DNA from: Halobacterium rubrum
GTDB taxonomy: Archaea; Halobacteriota; Halobacteria; Halobacteriales; Halobacteriaceae
Assembly: GCF_021729015.1 (NCBI RefSeq)
Contig: NZ_JAJQQZ010000001.1
Coordinates: 1,116,001-1,180,000, forward strand
DNA: 64,000 bases
Reading direction: 5' to 3'
Below, piece after piece: positions 6,667 to 14,713 of this stretch. The notes under the pieces are model-generated. The model was not told where the DNA came from. It saw nothing but the letters and a program-made list of their open reading frames with translations, and did no database searches. A program made the position numbers and the translations under genes. Position 1 is the first letter of the stretch. Each line of letters begins with the position of its first letter.

Positions 6667-9102
6667 ATGGGCGACGCCGACGACGCCGCCGCCGACGCCG
6701 GGGAGCCGTGGCGCGAGTTCTTCGGGTTCGAGGCGCCGTACGACCAGCAGGCAGACGCCATCGAGGCCGCCGTCGACGCCGGGGACAGCGACGGCTTCCT
6801 CGCGATGGAGGGGCCCTGCGGGACGGGGAAGACGATGGCTGCGCTGACCGCCGGCGCACACCTCGTCCGGAACACCGACAGCTACGAGCGCGTGCTGGTG
6901 GTGACGCCTGTCAAACAGCAACTGGAGCAGTTCGTCGCCGACCTCCGGACGATGAACGCCAGCCTCGACGAGCCGCTGGACGGCGTGGCGCTCGTCGGGA
7001 AGCGCGACCTCTGCCCGTACGAGCGGGAGGGGAAGTTCCCCGACGAGTCGAGCGTCCACGACCGCTGCGAGGACCTCCGGGAGTCGACCGCGGGGCTCGT
7101 GGACGCGGACGGCGAGGGCGGCGAGTTCGACGGACAGGACGCGAGGGAGTTGACGGAACTCCGAGCGGCGGACGCGCTTGACGAGCCGTGGTGGGACCCC
7201 GTGAAGGGCCGGGACCTCGCGCGGTCGGCGCGCGCCGACGCCAGCCACACGCTCTCCGAGAACCCGCTGCGGACGGACGGCGCGGACTCGCCGTACGTCC
7301 CCCACCAGCCGACCGCGCCCGAGGACTTCTCAGACGGCGACGACGCGCCGCTGTTCTGTCCGTTCGAGGCCGACTGGTACGGCCGGAACAAGGGCTCGCC
7401 GGTCGGCTTCGAAGCGGGCCGGCACAACGTCGTCACGAGCGAGGACGTGTTGCCGACGAGCGTCGAGCACGGGACGTGCCCCCACCGGGTCCAGCAGGTG
7501 ATGCTCGACCACGCGGACGTCGTCGTCGGGAACTACAACCACCTCTTCGACCCGCAGACGCGGGGGCTCACCGAGCACCTCGTCGACGATTCGACGTTCG
7601 TCGTCGTGGACGAGGCCCACCGGCTGGAGGAGCGCGTCCGCGACCTGCTCTCCGACCGGGTCGGTCGGCACACGCTGGCTCGCGCCCGGAACGACTGCCG
7701 GACGCTGCTCACGCAGGCCAAACAGAGCCGGGAGAACCGCCAGGAGGTCGAAGACCGGCTCGCCAGCCACGAACTCTCGCTGGACGCGGTCGAGGTGATG
7801 GTCGAGTTCCTCGGGGACGTCCTGGAGTGGCTGGACGACCGCGTGGCACAGTACCTCGCCGAGGAAGGGTTCGACCCCGAGTTCGCGGCGTCGCTGCCCG
7901 AGCGCGACCACGAGGTACCGCTGCGCGACCCCGAGACCGAGCGGCCGGACGACCTCACGCAGTGGGCCGAACGGAACGGCCACACTGGGGACACGTGGCG
8001 GTCGCTGGCTGCTGTCGGGAGCACCGTGCAGGCGATTCTGGAGGACGAGGGCGACCGGTCGGCGGTGGCGGGGCCGGTCGGCATCACGCTCCAGCGGTGG
8101 TGGGAGCGCGACCACGCGACGTACTTCCGCGAGATAGAGCTGGAGCACGCACCCAAGGACTCGGGGCGGGCGGGCGCGAAGTGGGCCGAGGCGTACACGC
8201 CGGCCCTCGTGATGTTCAACTGCATGCCGGCGCGAGCGCTCCGGGAGACGCTGTCGGAGGTGGGCGGTGGCGTGTTGATGAGCGCGACCCTCGAACCGCT
8301 GGACGTGTTCCGGGAGGTCGCGGGGCTGGACCGGCTCGAGGCGGGCGCGGGCGACGGCGACCCCCGGCCCGTCGTTGAGCGGCGCTACGACCTCCGGTTC
8401 CCGGCCGAGAACCGCGCGAGCTTCCTCGTCGACGCCGCGCCGTTCACCGCCCACAACCGCGGCGACCCGGAACCGGACAACGACAACCGCACCCGCGACG
8501 AGTACCGCTACGTCCTCCGGACCGTCGCCCGCCAGCCGGGCAACGTCCTCGTCTGCATGCCGAACTACCGGGAGGCGGCGTGGGCCGCCGACTACCTCGG
8601 CGGCGACGGCGTCGTGGACAAGGACGTGCTCGTCGACGAGTCGTCGTCGAACGAGGCGACCGACGACCTCAAAGCCGAGTTCTTCCGGGGCGAGGGGAAG
8701 GTACTGGTGACGAGCACGCGCGGGACGCTCACCGAGGGCGTCGACTACGACGGCGAGAAGCTCGCGGCCTGTCTGGTCGTCGGCGTCCCGCTTGTGAACG
8801 TCGGGTCGCCCCGGGTGCGGGCGGTCCGGCGGGCGTACGCCGACGCCTTCGGCGAGGACCACGCCTTCGAGTACGCGCTGACGGTGCCCGCGGTCCGGCG
8901 CGCCCGGCAGGCCATGGGTCGCGTGATTCGCGGCCCCGAGGAGGTCGGCGTGCGCGTGCTCGCCGACGGCCGGTACGTCGAGGGCGCCCGCCACTCCGTC
9001 TTCGAGTATCTCGGCCCGGGCGAGCGGGCGGAGTTCACGAGAATGACGCCGGAGTTCCTCGGCGACCAGCTCGACGCCTTCTGGGCCGACCACGACGCCT
9101 GA
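6667..9102 (+). CDS. XPD/DinG-type ATP-dependent DNA helicase
   Basis: 811-residue superfamily 2 helicase. Walker A is EGPCGTGKT near residue 46, and the DEAH box is VVDEAHRLEE near residue 315. Motif VI is QAMGRVIRG near residue 747. Between Walker A and DEAH lie four spaced cysteines (DLCPYE, DRCED, LFCPFE, GTCPHR), as expected for the 4Fe-4S cluster of XPD, Rad3, FancJ and DinG enzymes. Such 5'-3' helicases act in DNA repair or replication-fork rescue. It is transcribed alone and convergently with the next gene, with a 41-base gap. Confidence 0.92.
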   Translation: MGDADDAAADAGEPWREFFGFEAPYDQQADAIEAAVDAGDSDGFLAMEGPCGTGKTMAALTAGAHLVRNTDSYERVLVVTPVKQQLEQFVADLRTMNASLDEPLDGVALVGKRDLCPYEREGKFPDESSVHDRCEDLRESTAGLVDADGEGGEFDGQDARELTELRAADALDEPWWDPVKGRDLARSARADASHTLSENPLRTDGADSPYVPHQPTAPEDFSDGDDAPLFCPFEADWYGRNKGSPVGFEAGRHNVVTSEDVLPTSVEHGTCPHRVQQVMLDHADVVVGNYNHLFDPQTRGLTEHLVDDSTFVVVDEAHRLEERVRDLLSDRVGRHTLARARNDCRTLLTQAKQSRENRQEVEDRLASHELSLDAVEVMVEFLGDVLEWLDDRVAQYLAEEGFDPEFAASLPERDHEVPLRDPETERPDDLTQWAERNGHTGDTWRSLAAVGSTVQAILEDEGDRSAVAGPVGITLQRWWERDHATYFREIELEHAPKDSGRAGAKWAEAYTPALVMFNCMPARALRETLSEVGGGVLMSATLEPLDVFREVAGLDRLEAGAGDGDPRPVVERRYDLRFPAENRASFLVDAAPFTAHNRGDPEPDNDNRTRDEYRYVLRTVARQPGNVLVCMPNYREAAWAADYLGGDGVVDKDVLVDESSSNEATDDLKAEFFRGEGKVLVTSTRGTLTEGVDYDGEKLAACLVVGVPLVNVGSPRVRAVRRAYADAFGEDHAFEYALTVPAVRRARQAMGRVIRGPEEVGVRVLADGRYVEGARHSVFEYLGPGERAEFTRMTPEFLGDQLDAFWADHDA

Positions 9103-9143
9103 CGGCAGCAGCGACGCCGGCGAAACCAGTGCGCCCGGCCCAG

Positions 9144-10118
9144 TTACAGCGGCACGGAGCCGTCGGTGCGCGCGGCCTCGTAGAGCGCGTCGATGGCGCG
9201 CATGTTCGCGACGGCCTCCTCGCCGTCAGTTCGGGGCTGGTCGCCGGATTCGACGCAGTCGGCGAAGTGCTCTACCTCTAATCGGTACTGGTCGACGGGG
9301 TCGAACTGCTCCTCGACGGTCTTCCCGTCGGTCCCCCAGCGCAGGACGACGCCGTCGCCGTGCGTGGGGTTGAATGCGTCCTCGACCTCCAGCCAGCCGT
9401 CGGTGCCCTCGACGCGGTAGGACTGGTAGTTCCGGGACTCGAAGCTCGCCTCGACGGTCGCCGTGCCGCCGTCGGCGAACTCTAGCGTGCCGGCGACGCT
9501 GGTGTCCACGCCGCAGTCGCGGGCGTCGTGGACGCTGGCGTCGGCGGCCACCGGCTCCCCGAGGAACTGGCGGGCGGCGTTGACGGCGTAACAGCCCACG
9601 TCCATCAGCGACCCGCCCGCCAGCGCCGGGTCGAGGCGGACGTCGTCGGACCGGTCGCGGGGCAGCGGGAAGTTGAACGCGGCGTGGACGTGCTGGACGT
9701 CCCCGAGGTGGCGCTCGGCGACCTCGATGGCGCGCTCGGTCCGCGGGTGGTAGCGGTACATGAACGCCTCCATCAGCGTGACGCCGGCGTTCCGGCAGTG
9801 CTGGACCACCTCGACGGCCTCGTCGGCGTCGCTGGCCAGCGGCTTCTCGCAGAGCACGTCCAGTCCCTCGCTGGCGGCCCGGCACGTCCAGTCGGCGTGC
9901 AGGCTGTTCGGCAGCGGGACGTAGACGGCGTCGACGTCCGCGTCGAACAGCGCGTCGTAGTCGTCGCAGACGACCGGTACGTCGTGGCGGTCGGCGAACG
10001 CCGCGGCACGCTCGCGGTCCCGGGAGGCCACCGCGTGAACCTCGTGCTCGGAGGCCCGGATGGCCGGGGCGACCGCGACGTCCGCGATGTTCGCCGTCGA
10101 GAGGATGCCGAATCGCAC
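9144..10118 (-). CDS. Gfo/Idh/MocA family NAD(P)-dependent oxidoreductase
   Basis: 324 residues from the GTG at 10118, which gives VRFGILSTANIA, the Rossmann start of this family. The open frame continues upstream but is not conserved-looking. The catalytic EKP motif is in LCEKPLASD near residue 93, and the C-terminal alpha/beta domain carries GGSLMDVGCYA. Relatives oxidise or reduce sugars and inositols, or reduce dihydrodiols. The substrate is not evident. The divergent HEWD gene starts 78 bases away, so the two promoters share that gap. Confidence 0.88.
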   Translation of the reverse strand: MRFGILSTANIADVAVAPAIRASEHEVHAVASRDRERAAAFADRHDVPVVCDDYDALFDADVDAVYVPLPNSLHADWTCRAASEGLDVLCEKPLASDADEAVEVVQHCRNAGVTLMEAFMYRYHPRTERAIEVAERHLGDVQHVHAAFNFPLPRDRSDDVRLDPALAGGSLMDVGCYAVNAARQFLGEPVAADASVHDARDCGVDTSVAGTLEFADGGTATVEASFESRNYQSYRVEGTDGWLEVEDAFNPTHGDGVVLRWGTDGKTVEEQFDPVDQYRLEVEHFADCVESGDQPRTDGEEAVANMRAIDALYEAARTDGSVPL

Positions 10119-10195
10119 GACTCCACGAGGACGTGCCAGCCCCCTAACTGTTTGGACCGCAGGCCTCAAGCCACTCCGGGTGCTGTCTGGCTGCA

Positions 10196-10384
10196 ATGAC
10201 AGAAATTCGCACACCCTCGGAGCGGGAGTGCACGCGCTGCCAGCGACACGAACGATGGAGCGACGAGGACGAGCAGTGGCGAATCGACGGCGACGAGGCG
10301 GGAGACGTCCACTGCGTCCACGACTGGGACGTCACCGGGACGTTCACGACGGTACCCGGGGACGCGCCGGACCACGAGGCTTGA
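10196..10384 (+). CDS. HEWD family small protein
   Basis: 62 residues with an N-terminal CTRCQRH zinc-type pair and a later CVHDWDVTGT segment. I recognise the HEWD-type haloarchaeal microprotein family, named from a short conserved string of this kind. Two cysteines, histidines and an acidic body suggest a small metal- or nucleic-acid-binding protein; function is unknown. Its TGA overlaps the ATG of the following acyltransferase gene (TGATG at 10382-10386 region), so the two are almost certainly co-transcribed and translationally coupled. Confidence 0.8.
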   Translation: MTEIRTPSERECTRCQRHERWSDEDEQWRIDGDEAGDVHCVHDWDVTGTFTTVPGDAPDHEA

Positions 10385-10905
10385 TGACGGAGGGGGGCGA
10401 AGCCGACAGCGTGCCCACCCGCCACGACCGCCTCGACCGACACCAGACGCCCGACGGCGGGAACTCCCTGTGGTTCTGGACTGACGCCAAACACCCCCTG
10501 CGGGTCGCCGTGAACTACGTCGCCATCGTCCTCGCCCGCATCTCGCCGAGCCTCAAGCTGAAGAACTGGCTGCTCGCGAGCATCGGCGTCACCGTCGGCG
10601 ACGGCGTCTCGTGGGGGCTGGAGTCGACGCCGGACGTCTTCTGGCCGGAACTGGTCACGGTCGGCGACGAGGCCATCGTCGGCTACGACGCGACTCTGCT
10701 GTGCCACGAATTCCTGCAGGACGAGTACCGCACGGGCGAAGTCGTCGTCGGCGACCGCGCGATGATCGGCGCCGGTGCCGTGGTGTTGCCCGGCGTCGAG
10801 ATCGGCGAGGGCGCGCAGGTCGCCGCGAACTCGCTGGTGGCCGACGACGTCCCGCCCGGCGAGACGGTCGCGGGCGTGCCGGCAGAGCCTGTCGACTCCG
10901 ACTAG
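10384..10905 (+). CDS. Hexapeptide-repeat (left-handed beta-helix) acyltransferase
   Basis: 173 residues. The C-terminal half has imperfect hexapeptide turns (VVVGDRAMIGAGAVVLPGV, then IGEGAQVAANSLV) ending in PPGETVAGVPAEPV, the usual exit of LacA/CysE/maa-type acetyltransferases. The N-terminal ~60 residues contain hydrophobic VNYVAIVLARISPSLKLKNWLL, which may associate with the membrane. The acceptor substrate is unknown. It overlaps the preceding HEWD gene. Its TAG shares the tetranucleotide CTAG (10902-10905) with the stop of the gene coming from the other side. Confidence 0.85.
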   Translation: MTEGGEADSVPTRHDRLDRHQTPDGGNSLWFWTDAKHPLRVAVNYVAIVLARISPSLKLKNWLLASIGVTVGDGVSWGLESTPDVFWPELVTVGDEAIVGYDATLLCHEFLQDEYRTGEVVVGDRAMIGAGAVVLPGVEIGEGAQVAANSLVADDVPPGETVAGVPAEPVDSD

Positions 10906-11582
10906 CGCGGGGGTTCGTCGCTACGACTGCCACCGCCGCCGCCGTTGCCGTCCTCTTCTCCGCCAGTGCCGGCGATCGAACCGGTATCAGGGCTCCCCTG
11001 TTCCTCTCCTCGCTCACGCTCACCGGCCGCCGTATCGCTTCGCTCCGCTGTCCCAGTACGGCTGCGTCCGCTCCCCGGGACGAGCGCGCCGACCGCCGTC
11101 AGACCGCCGAGGACCGCCAGCAGCCCGCCGAAGGACAGCGCGCCGACGGCACTCAGTGTCGCGTCGACGGCGACCCCGCCGGTCAGCGCGGCCAGCAGGA
11201 ACGCCACGCCTGCGACCGCGAGCCCGTACCGGGTCACGCGGAACTCCGTCGCCGCCACCTGCCAGAACGCCCGGAGAACCGAGCCGAGGGACGCGTCGGC
11301 GACGCGGTGCTCCACGGTGCACGCCGCGCCCGCAGCCGCCAGAGACGCCGAGCCGAACGCGAGCACGCCGGCCGCGAAGTAGGCGAGGATTCCCTGCGCC
11401 GGCGACGACGGGAAGACGCCCGTCGCCGCGCCCGCGACCAGCACACCGAGCGCCCCGACGCGTCGCGTCCACGCGCGACCGCGCGTCGACGCTGCCCACG
11501 ACCGCACGCCCGGTCGGCTCACGAGCACAGCACCCACCGCGGCGAACGCCACCGCGCCGAGTGCGGTGTAGAGACCGTCCAT
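10902..11582 (-). CDS. Polytopic membrane protein, third gene of dacZ-mscS operon
   Basis: 226 residues with about five hydrophobic helices in the first ~160 residues (for example LGAVAFAAVGAVLVS, LGVLVAGAATGVF and LLAVLGGLTAVGAL). A polar, glycine- and serine-rich tail with a run of glycines follows. I do not recognise the family. The ATG overlaps the mscS stop as ATGA, so it is translationally coupled to the channel gene and through it to the c-di-AMP cyclase gene. That context suggests a membrane role in osmotic or cyclic-dinucleotide response, by inference only. Confidence 0.78.
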   Translation of the reverse strand: MDGLYTALGAVAFAAVGAVLVSRPGVRSWAASTRGRAWTRRVGALGVLVAGAATGVFPSSPAQGILAYFAAGVLAFGSASLAAAGAACTVEHRVADASLGSVLRAFWQVAATEFRVTRYGLAVAGVAFLLAALTGGVAVDATLSAVGALSFGGLLAVLGGLTAVGALVPGSGRSRTGTAERSDTAAGERERGEEQGSPDTGSIAGTGGEEDGNGGGGGSRSDEPPR

Positions 11583-12367
11583 CACTGCTGCTCGTGGACG
11601 AGGACGACGCCCTGCCGGAGTACGAGGTGGTTCGGCACGACGTACTCGCGCTGTTCGGCCTCCACGTGCGTCACGAACACGTCGACCTCCTGGACGATTC
11701 CCTCGTGGTCGCCGATGGCCACCCGGTCGCCGATACCGTACGGCTCCCGCAACAGGAGGAAGACGCCCGCCGCAGCCGACGTCAACAGGTGCCGGGTCGC
11801 CACCAGCGTGAACACGACCACGGACCCGACGTAGACGGCGAACACCACGACGAGCGCGGTCACGGCGACGCCGAGTTGCGCCAGCGCCACGAGCCCGGCC
11901 ACGAGGAGGATCGTGTACTTCGCCGCCATCGGCACCACCGAGACCTCCGGTAGCTTCACCGACCGCAGCCGTTCGCTCACGAACAACTCGACCCGGTCGC
12001 CGACCAGTACGCCCGCCATCAACACCACCACCGCGACGACGACCGACGGCAAGTAACTCAGCACGGGGTACCACAGCGGCGTCTGAATCGAGAACCGTGC
12101 GATGTCGAGTGCCACCAGCGCCGCCACGACGTACACCACCCAGGACGTGAACCGTGCGACGACCCGGACTGTCGTCGACCCTGCGCGGTCTACGACCTGC
12201 TCGACGCTCGTCCCCTCCACGGCCTCGTCGACGCCGAGGGCGCGAAGCACGCGCTCGTTCACGCGACCCACGAGGTACCCCAGCAGCAGCCCGAGGACGA
12301 ACACCACGGCGGCGAGCGCGTACCGGAACTGCGGGCCGGTCAGTGCGTCCAGTTGCGCGGCCACCAT
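11582..12367 (-). CDS. mscS: MscS-family mechanosensitive channel-like protein
   Basis: 261 residues. There are about four membrane segments (residues 15-35, 73-90, 103-122 and 150-178), then the MscS beta domain GIGDRVAIGDHEGIVQEVDVFVTHVEA and VVPNHLVLRQG. The protein ends soon after the beta domain and lacks the long C-terminal alpha/beta cage of E. coli MscS, so it is a short form. It lies one base after the dacZ stop and overlaps the following membrane-protein gene, indicating a single operon. Confidence 0.9.
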   Translation of the reverse strand: MVAAQLDALTGPQFRYALAAVVFVLGLLLGYLVGRVNERVLRALGVDEAVEGTSVEQVVDRAGSTTVRVVARFTSWVVYVVAALVALDIARFSIQTPLWYPVLSYLPSVVVAVVVLMAGVLVGDRVELFVSERLRSVKLPEVSVVPMAAKYTILLVAGLVALAQLGVAVTALVVVFAVYVGSVVVFTLVATRHLLTSAAAGVFLLLREPYGIGDRVAIGDHEGIVQEVDVFVTHVEAEQREYVVPNHLVLRQGVVLVHEQQ

Positions 12368-12368
12368 C

Positions 12369-13181
12369 TCAGTACTCCTCGGGGTCCAGCTCCAGCACCA
12401 GTTCGCCGTCTTTGAACGCCCGGACGAGCCCGTCCGACTCGGAGAGCACGATGGCGACGGCGTTCGTGTCCCGCGTGATCGCGCCCGCAGCCATGTGTCG
12501 GGCGCCCAGCCCCTTCGGGATGTCTGTGCCCTCCGCGCCCGGCTCGAGGTACCGGTACGAGGACACGATCTTCCCCGAGTCCGAGATGACGAACGCGCCG
12601 TCCAGCCGCGAGAACTCCTTCAGCATCACGTTCACGATGGGGTCGCCGACGTGCACGTGGCTCTTCTCGAAGGGGTTGTACGACAGCGGCCGGCTCTTGT
12701 TCATCACCTTCCCGGCGTCCCCGACGACGAACAGCGCGCCGACGGGCTCGCCCTTCTGGCCCTTCCGTCCGAGCTCGATGGCGACCTCGAAGACGTCGCG
12801 GATGACCCCCGGCTCCCCGCGGGAGTTCGCGAACAGGTCGTACACCCCGGAGTGGTCCGAGTCGTCCGCGCGCGTCCGGGTCACCATGTCGATGTCGTCG
12901 CCGAACAGCGGCGCGGCACACCCGAGTTCGTCGCCGTCGGTCACCACGCCCTCGCTCAGCGCGCCCTCGACGCCGAACCGGATGCGTTCGCGCACGTCGT
13001 CGAACTCCAGTGGCAGCTCCACGAACTCGTCTGCGTCCACGGTGTTCTCCTGGGCCACCACCACGACGGCCGTGTCCTCGAGGTCGGTCGCGCGCTCGTA
13101 GTACGCGCCGCTCGGCGAGAACAGTAACAGCACGTCGATGCCCTCCACGATGTCCCCGACGAGCTCCGGTGGCCGACTCAT
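12369..13181 (-). CDS. dacZ: Diadenylate cyclase DacZ (c-di-AMP synthase)
   Basis: 270 residues. The C-terminal DisA_N domain holds the two catalytic signatures: LDGAFVISDSGKIVSS near residue 190 (DGA) and GLGARHMAAGAI near residue 222 (RHx). The N-terminal half matches the archaeal DacZ architecture rather than bacterial DisA. The enzyme makes c-di-AMP from two ATP. DacZ of Haloferax volcanii is known to be essential and tied to osmoregulation. A TATA-like cataaaaag (13205-13213) lies ~27 bases before the ATG, indicating a leaderless message that continues into mscS. Confidence 0.93.
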   Translation of the reverse strand: MSRPPELVGDIVEGIDVLLLFSPSGAYYERATDLEDTAVVVVAQENTVDADEFVELPLEFDDVRERIRFGVEGALSEGVVTDGDELGCAAPLFGDDIDMVTRTRADDSDHSGVYDLFANSRGEPGVIRDVFEVAIELGRKGQKGEPVGALFVVGDAGKVMNKSRPLSYNPFEKSHVHVGDPIVNVMLKEFSRLDGAFVISDSGKIVSSYRYLEPGAEGTDIPKGLGARHMAAGAITRDTNAVAIVLSESDGLVRAFKDGELVLELDPEEY

Positions 13182-13203
13182 TTACTGGTACCTCTCGCCG
13201 CGC

Positions 13204-13213
13204 GCATAAAAAG
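13204..13213 (-). promoter_or_regulatory. TATA box of dacZ operon
   Basis: On the minus strand this reads CTTTTTATGC, centred ~27 bases before the dacZ ATG. That is the spacing of a leaderless haloarchaeal promoter. Confidence 0.6.
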
Positions 13214-13433
13214 GATGCCGGCCCGTTCGTCTGACGCCCGCACGACGACCAGCACTGCTCCCACTGTGAACGGACGACTCACTGGTAATCGCTCGCCTGC
13301 CCTGATTGGGGTCGAAGACGAACTTGGCAGGTCCGGATTCGACACGGCGACGGGTTCGGTTCGTTCGTTCGTGCTCACGGCTCGCGCTGCTCGCCGTTCG
13401 CAATACGCAGACGCTCACTTCGTTCGCGCCTCG

Positions 13434-13486
13434 CAGTGCGCGGGACCGGATTTGAACCGGAGGAAGACTCGCTGCGCTCGTCTTCC
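13434..13486 (-). repeat. Duplicated 3' tail of tRNA-Leu(UAG) with adjoining hairpin
   Basis: Bases 13434-13460 repeat 13546-13572 exactly (27 bases). They cover the whole T-arm 3' part, the acceptor 3' strand, the discriminator and three bases beyond. The T-arm stem CCGG/CCGG is intact. The remainder of the tRNA is replaced by an inverted repeat (13462-13468 with 13480-13486). The layout is the same as at tRNA-Leu(CAA): hairpin, T-arm, acceptor 3' strand. Confidence 0.75.
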
Positions 13487-13548
13487 AGAGTTCGAATCCG
13501 TGCCTGCTCCATCCTTCGCTTTCTCGCTCCGCTCGAAAACTCGGTCAG

Positions 13549-13632
13549 TGCGCGGGACCGGATTTGAACCGGCGGACCCCTACGGGACAGCGTCCTAAGC
13601 GCTGCGCCGTTTCCTGGCTTGGCTACCCGCGC
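13549..13632 (-). tRNA. tRNA-Leu, anticodon UAG
   Basis: An 84-base class II tRNA. Acceptor GCGCGGG pairs with CCCGCGC, followed by discriminator A. The anticodon stem CAGCG/CGCTG encloses loop CTTAGGA, giving anticodon TAG (codon CUA and related). A long variable arm and a perfect T-arm (CCGG stem, TTCAAAT loop) follow. CCA is not encoded. Confidence 0.95.
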
Positions 13633-13810
13633 GCGTACTCCGGTACCCGGCAGACGCAAAAAACCGTTGCGCTCCGCTCCGGGGACACCGAGGGCGTCCA
13701 GCGAGCCCAGACCGAGCAACGCGAGGCCGGCCAGCACGACGGTAGCGACGGCCCACGCGCCGACGCCGACGAGGCCGGCGCGCCGAATTACTGTGGATTG
13801 CCGGACGAAG

Positions 13811-13829
13811 GTTTACGTCGGAGCCGACG
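13811..13829 (+). promoter_or_regulatory. Promoter and palindromic operator of TFIIB-like gene
   Basis: TATA-like gtttac at 13811-13816 lies ~27 bases before the ATG at 13841. It abuts a perfect 14-base palindrome CGTCGGAGCCGACG (13816-13829) placed between the TATA box and the transcription start. A protein bound there would block initiation. The operator role is inference. Confidence 0.45.
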
Positions 13830-13840
13830 AACGGTGTGGT

Positions 13841-14152
13841 ATGTACCGTGCGGGCGACGAGTTCGAGCAGCGCGAGTGGCTGGACGAACTCGAGGCCGTC
13901 GCCGACGAGCTCGAACTGGACGCCGAGGCTCGGTCGACCGCCAAAGACCTGTTTCTGTCGACCGCCGAGAGCCCGGCGGAGCGCTCGAAGCCGGCGGCTG
14001 TCGCGGCGAGCATCTACGCCGGCGCGCTCATCGCCGGCGACCAGCGCAGCCAGACCGCCGTCGCGGACGCCGCCGGCGTGTCGCGGCTCGTGGTGCAGGA
14101 GCGCTGGAAGCCGATGCTGGAGCGAGCGGGCTTCGACCCGCCGACGTGGTAG
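13841..14152 (+). CDS. Single-domain TFIIB cyclin-fold protein
   Basis: 103 residues. Residues ~28-100 (TAKDLFLSTAESPAERSKPA, then AASIYAGALI, then TAVADAAGVSRLVVQERW) match one cyclin repeat of archaeal TFB, including its recognition helix-turn-helix. A full TFB has a zinc ribbon and two such repeats; this protein has neither ribbon nor second repeat. It may be a small DNA-binding regulator derived from TFB. It is transcribed alone behind its own palindrome-bearing promoter. Confidence 0.8.
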   Translation: MYRAGDEFEQREWLDELEAVADELELDAEARSTAKDLFLSTAESPAERSKPAAVAASIYAGALIAGDQRSQTAVADAAGVSRLVVQERWKPMLERAGFDPPTW

Positions 14153-14188
14153 ACCGGTTCGACGTCCGTTCCCGAGACGGGCAGAAGA

Positions 14189-14674
14189 CTACTGGGGGGT
14201 GCGGCCGTCGCGTTCGGGCGTCAGGTTGCCGTGTTCGTCGATTTCGCCCTTCACGATGCGGGTCGAGGAGATGATGTCGCCGTCGTCGGCTTCGACGTGG
14301 TCGACGACCTCGATGTCGAGGGGGCCGGTTCCGTCCTCCGCGCGGAGGTCGTTGATGCGCTGGCCGCCGTCCTCCGTCTCCGGGGAGACGACGAGTACGT
14401 CGAAGTGCGGTTCGGTGGCGATGCCGGTGGGCGACTCGAGTTTCCGAATTCGGTAGTCGCGGCCGTACTCGTCGGCGAGGGCGGCGAGTTCCTCGTCGAG
14501 GTCGGCGCGGCGCGCGTCGAACGAGCGGACGTACCGGTCGACGTGCCGGGTCTCGGCCGCCAGGTCGTCGCTGGTGAGGCCGACGGTCACGTCGCCGAGG
14601 TCGAACGCGCGCTCGAAGAGCTTCCGGTGGCCGTCGTGGATCGGGTCGAACGTGCCACCGAGAGCGACGTTCAT
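14189..14674 (-). CDS. coaD: Phosphopantetheine adenylyltransferase
   Basis: 161 residues. The nucleotidyltransferase signature GGTFDPIHDGHRKLFERAF is at residues 6-24, and the second motif ISSTRI is near residue 139. The archaeal/eukaryotic type PPAT converts 4'-phosphopantetheine and ATP to dephospho-CoA, the penultimate step of CoA synthesis. The length is typical of the archaeal form. The gene directly follows the HTH regulator gene on the same strand, with a 39-base gap. Confidence 0.92.
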   Translation of the reverse strand: MNVALGGTFDPIHDGHRKLFERAFDLGDVTVGLTSDDLAAETRHVDRYVRSFDARRADLDEELAALADEYGRDYRIRKLESPTGIATEPHFDVLVVSPETEDGGQRINDLRAEDGTGPLDIEVVDHVEADDGDIISSTRIVKGEIDEHGNLTPERDGRTPQ

Positions 14675-14713
14675 GTCCCGCCGGTCGGTCCGGGCGCGTT
14701 TAGCAGTTTGGAT

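Larger units (their letters stand above)
13182..13548. other. Intergenic region between dacZ and tRNA-Leu(UAG)
   Basis: No credible gene. It holds the dacZ promoter at its left end and the duplicated tRNA tail at 13434-13486. Between them are short direct and inverted repeats such as gttcgttcgttcgt near 13360. Overlapping low-complexity frames on both strands were not called. Confidence 0.55.

Noticed and set aside
10119-10214. A 32-residue N-terminal extension of the Gfo/Idh oxidoreductase
   Set aside because: The Rossmann fold begins at the GTG at 10118. The extension is not family-like and would overlap the divergent HEWD gene's start.
13640-13830. A small hydrophobic frame on the minus strand upstream of tRNA-Leu(UAG)
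   Set aside because: It encodes a plausible membrane helix but has no start codon after the preceding in-frame stop and would read into the tRNA. It could be a dead gene remnant at most.
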